A DNA stretch of 7,797 nucleotides from an uncultured Leucobacter sp. (GTDB taxonomy: Bacteria > Actinomycetota > Actinomycetes > Actinomycetales > Microbacteriaceae): the NCBI GenBank assembly GCA_945952575.1, contig CAMFIY010000125.1, positions 1-7,797 on the forward strand, read 5' to 3'. Under the pieces are notes generated by a model that saw only the letters and a list, made by a program, of their open reading frames with translations, made no database searches and was not told the DNA's origin. Positions 6,385 to 7,797 of the stretch are shown here, piece after piece; the stretch's first letter is position 1; each line of letters begins with the position of its first letter. The position numbers and the translations under genes were made by a program.

Positions 6385-6407
6385 TCGCCGGCCCCCGGGG
6401 CCGACGA
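6385..6407 (-). other. GC-rich hairpin in the wecB leader
   Basis: A 23-nt dyad centred on 6396. On the plus strand it is TCG, one mismatched position, CGGCCCC, a central C, GGGGCCG, the mismatch partner, CGA. In the minus-strand transcript the mismatch becomes a G-U wobble, so the stem is about 10 bp with a 3-nt loop. It ends 10 nt before the AGGGGG ribosome site. No U tract follows, so it is not a standard intrinsic terminator. It could be a terminator for the upstream helicase gene, a leader structure acting on wecB, or chance in GC-rich DNA. Confidence 0.5.
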
Positions 6408-6442
6408 GGTCGCCGGGCGCAGTCCGTCCAGCCTCGCCGGTC

Positions 6443-6448
6443 ATCCTA
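6443..6448 (-). promoter_or_regulatory. Candidate -10 element for the wecB-glycosyltransferase operon
   Basis: On the minus strand CATAGGATGA contains TAGGAT, a good TANNNT -10, in the 130-bp gap (6365-6494) between the helicase stop and wecB. The predicted transcript would start near 6437 and carry a leader of about 70 nt containing the hairpin. The -35 position (about 6466-6471) is CCGGCC, which is not consensus. Confidence 0.4.
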
Positions 6449-6494
6449 TGTCGAGACTGGGAACGGGCCGGTTGCCACGCCCGGGCAGCCGCGT

Positions 6495-7797
6495 TCAGCC
6501 GTTGAACGGACCGACACGCTCCACGCGGACGACCGGCTCGCCGGCGTCCTCGGACGCCGCCAGGTCGACGATGCCCTCGATCGCCCAGTCGCGGTCGCCG
6601 GCGGGGTCGTCGAGCACCTGGCGGAAGCGCCATTCCCCCGGCGCCCGTTCCAGGCGCAGGAGGTCGGCGGCTCGCGCCTCCGGTCCCGTGCCCATCGAGT
6701 CGTACTCGGCGAAATACGCGTCGAGGGCGTCGCCCCAGCGATCCCGGCCGAAACCGGCCCTTCCGTCCAGCTCATCGAGCTCGTCCATCCGCTCGAACGC
6801 TGCGGCCAGCACCCGTTGGAAGACCGCGTTCCTCACCATGACGGTGAACGCGCGGACGTTGGCGAGCAGGGATCGTCGCGGCGGCGCGAGATTCGCCGGA
6901 TCCGACCCATCCCCGTCCGCAGGACCCAACCCCAGCAGCTCGCGGGCCTTCCGGTACGCCTCAGGATCCTGCGCCGGACCAGCGGGGGCCTCACCCCTCG
7001 CTTCGCTCCGCGGGCTGCCGCCGTGGGCGGCACCGGTCGCCGTGCCGAGAGCGATGCTCTCGGCTGAGAGCGCCTGCCATTCGTCGAGCAGGCTCGAGTC
7101 GACCTGACGCACGAGCTCGCCGAGCCAGTCGATCAGCTCCTCGAGCTCGGCCGTCTTCGCCTGCTCGGGCACGGTGCGCTCGATCGCGCGGAACGCGTCG
7201 CTGAGGTAGCGCAGCACCCCGCCCTCGGCGCGGCCGAGCTGATAGAACGAGACGAGATCGCGGAACCCGAAGGCCCGCTCGATCATGTCGCGCACGACCG
7301 ACTTGGGGCGCAGCTCGTAGTCGCGCGCCCACGGCACCTCGCGGGTGTAGGCCTCGAACGCCTCGGTCAGCAGCTCCTTGAGCGGCTGCGGATGCGTCAC
7401 CTCCTCGAGCAGTTCCATTCGCTGCTCGTACTCGATCCCCTCGGCCTTCATCGCGGCGACGGCCTCGCCGCGCGCCCGATGCTCCTGCGCGCGCAGGATC
7501 GCCCGCGGATCTTCGAGCGTCGACTCGATCACCGAGATCACGTCGAGCGGGTACTCCGGCGACTCGGGATCGAGCAGCTCGACGGCGGCGAGCGCAAAGG
7601 GCGAGAGCGGCTGGTTCAGTGCGAAGTTCGACTGCAGGTCGACGGTGAGCTGCAGGATCGGATCGTCGCGGTCGGGCGCGGGATGTTCATCGGAGTCGCG
7701 CACGATCTCCACGATCCCGCCGTCCCGCAGCGTGCGGAAGATCGCGAGTGCCCTGCGGGCATGGGCGAACTGCGCGGCCCGCGGCTCGTGGCTGTCC
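6495..7797 (-). CDS. DEAD/DEAH-box RNA helicase, C-terminal DUF3516-type region (partial, 5' end off the right edge)
   Basis: The frame is open from the right edge to the stop at 6495, giving 433 residues. A GTG at 7712 could be mistaken for the start, but coding continues upstream of it without a stop (HEPRAAQFAHARRALAIFRT). The visible part is the C-terminal region of an actinobacterial superfamily 2 helicase. Recognisable stretches are LQSNFALNQPLSPFALAAVE, the acidic IESTLEDPRAIL, MKAEGIEYEQRMELLEEVT, LRPKSVVRDMIERAFGF, GVLRYLSDAFRAIERTVPEQ, WLGELVRQVDSSLLDEW and, after a variable linker, LLANVRAFTVMVRNAVFQRV. The ATPase motifs would lie off the window, so helicase function rests on family knowledge of this C-terminal region. 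The linker between the last two blocks (about residues 250-305 of the visible part) is low-complexity and rich in Gly, Pro and Ala. The gene reads in the same direction as wecB, 130 bp upstream of it. Confidence 0.9.
   Translation of the reverse strand, partial: DSHEPRAAQFAHARRALAIFRTLRDGGIVEIVRDSDEHPAPDRDDPILQLTVDLQSNFALNQPLSPFALAAVELLDPESPEYPLDVISVIESTLEDPRAILRAQEHRARGEAVAAMKAEGIEYEQRMELLEEVTHPQPLKELLTEAFEAYTREVPWARDYELRPKSVVRDMIERAFGFRDLVSFYQLGRAEGGVLRYLSDAFRAIERTVPEQAKTAELEELIDWLGELVRQVDSSLLDEWQALSAESIALGTATGAAHGGSPRSEARGEAPAGPAQDPEAYRKARELLGLGPADGDGSDPANLAPPRRSLLANVRAFTVMVRNAVFQRVLAAAFERMDELDELDGRAGFGRDRWGDALDAYFAEYDSMGTGPEARAADLLRLERAPGEWRFRQVLDDPAGDRDWAIEGIVDLAASEDAGEPVVRVERVGPFNG
6994..7014. 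repeat. Possible dispersed GC-rich repeat inside the helicase linker
   Basis: The plus strand reads CCCCTCGCTTCGCTCCGCGG plus one G, containing CGCT-TCGCT. On the coding strand it encodes Pro-Arg-Ser-Glu-Ala-Arg-Gly within the variable linker. CGCTTCGCT-type elements are, in my recollection, common in genomes of this group, mostly between genes. Only one copy is in this window, so its repeat nature cannot be shown here. Confidence 0.25.

Noticed and set aside
6459..6495. GGGAAC and CGTT resembling an ECF sigma-factor promoter on the plus strand
   Set aside because: The spacing (27 bp) is too long and it would only drive antisense transcription of the helicase gene.
7710..7712. GTG as the start of the helicase-region gene
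   Set aside because: The same frame continues upstream to the window edge with helicase-like sequence, so this GTG is an internal valine codon.

Overview
This is high-GC DNA with dense coding, almost certainly from an actinobacterium and most likely Microbacteriaceae (Microbacterium-like). Three things point there: codon use rich in third-position G/C, a helicase with the DUF3516-type C-terminal region typical of actinobacteria, and a Ppx/GppA protein close to the mycobacterial Rv0496 type. The genus is an inference from the look of the proteins, not from a search. No rRNA, tRNA, CRISPR array, insertion sequence or phage gene was found. The window looks like chromosomal core and near-core DNA, not a mobile island.

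Layout. (1) Bases 1-1057, minus strand: a PLP-dependent Orn/Lys/Arg-decarboxylase-family enzyme whose 3' end lies off the left edge. (2) Bases 1058-1178: an AT-rich divergent control region with a perfect inverted repeat. (3) Bases 1179-2105, plus strand: a LysR-type regulator, probably controlling the decarboxylase-like gene. (4) Bases 2099-3052, minus strand: a Ppx/GppA phosphatase whose 3' end overlaps that of the LysR gene by 7 bp. (5) Bases 3110-3523, plus strand: a short YtrA-type GntR regulator, divergent from the phosphatase. Both genes show a TANNNT -10 box exactly 6 nt before the ATG, which predicts leaderless mRNAs. (6) Bases 3618-4982, minus strand: a membrane-embedded family 2 glycosyltransferase with the motifs of processive synthases. 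It lies 2 bp downstream of (7) wecB (4985-6364, minus), the non-hydrolysing UDP-GlcNAc 2-epimerase. (8) Bases 6495-7797, minus strand: the C-terminal part of a DEAD/DEAH-box RNA helicase whose ATPase core lies off the right edge.

Functionally there are four modules. One is an amino-acid decarboxylase-like enzyme with its regulator. The second is polyphosphate or (p)ppGpp metabolism. The third is a two-gene surface-glycan unit, in which the epimerase would supply UDP-ManNAc and the membrane synthase could polymerise and export a HexNAc-containing glycan. The fourth is an RNA helicase. No clearly new multi-gene system is visible. The items most worth a second look are the divergent decarboxylase/LysR pair with its altered active-site motifs, the wecB-synthase pair with its hairpin leader, and the back-to-back leaderless promoters.
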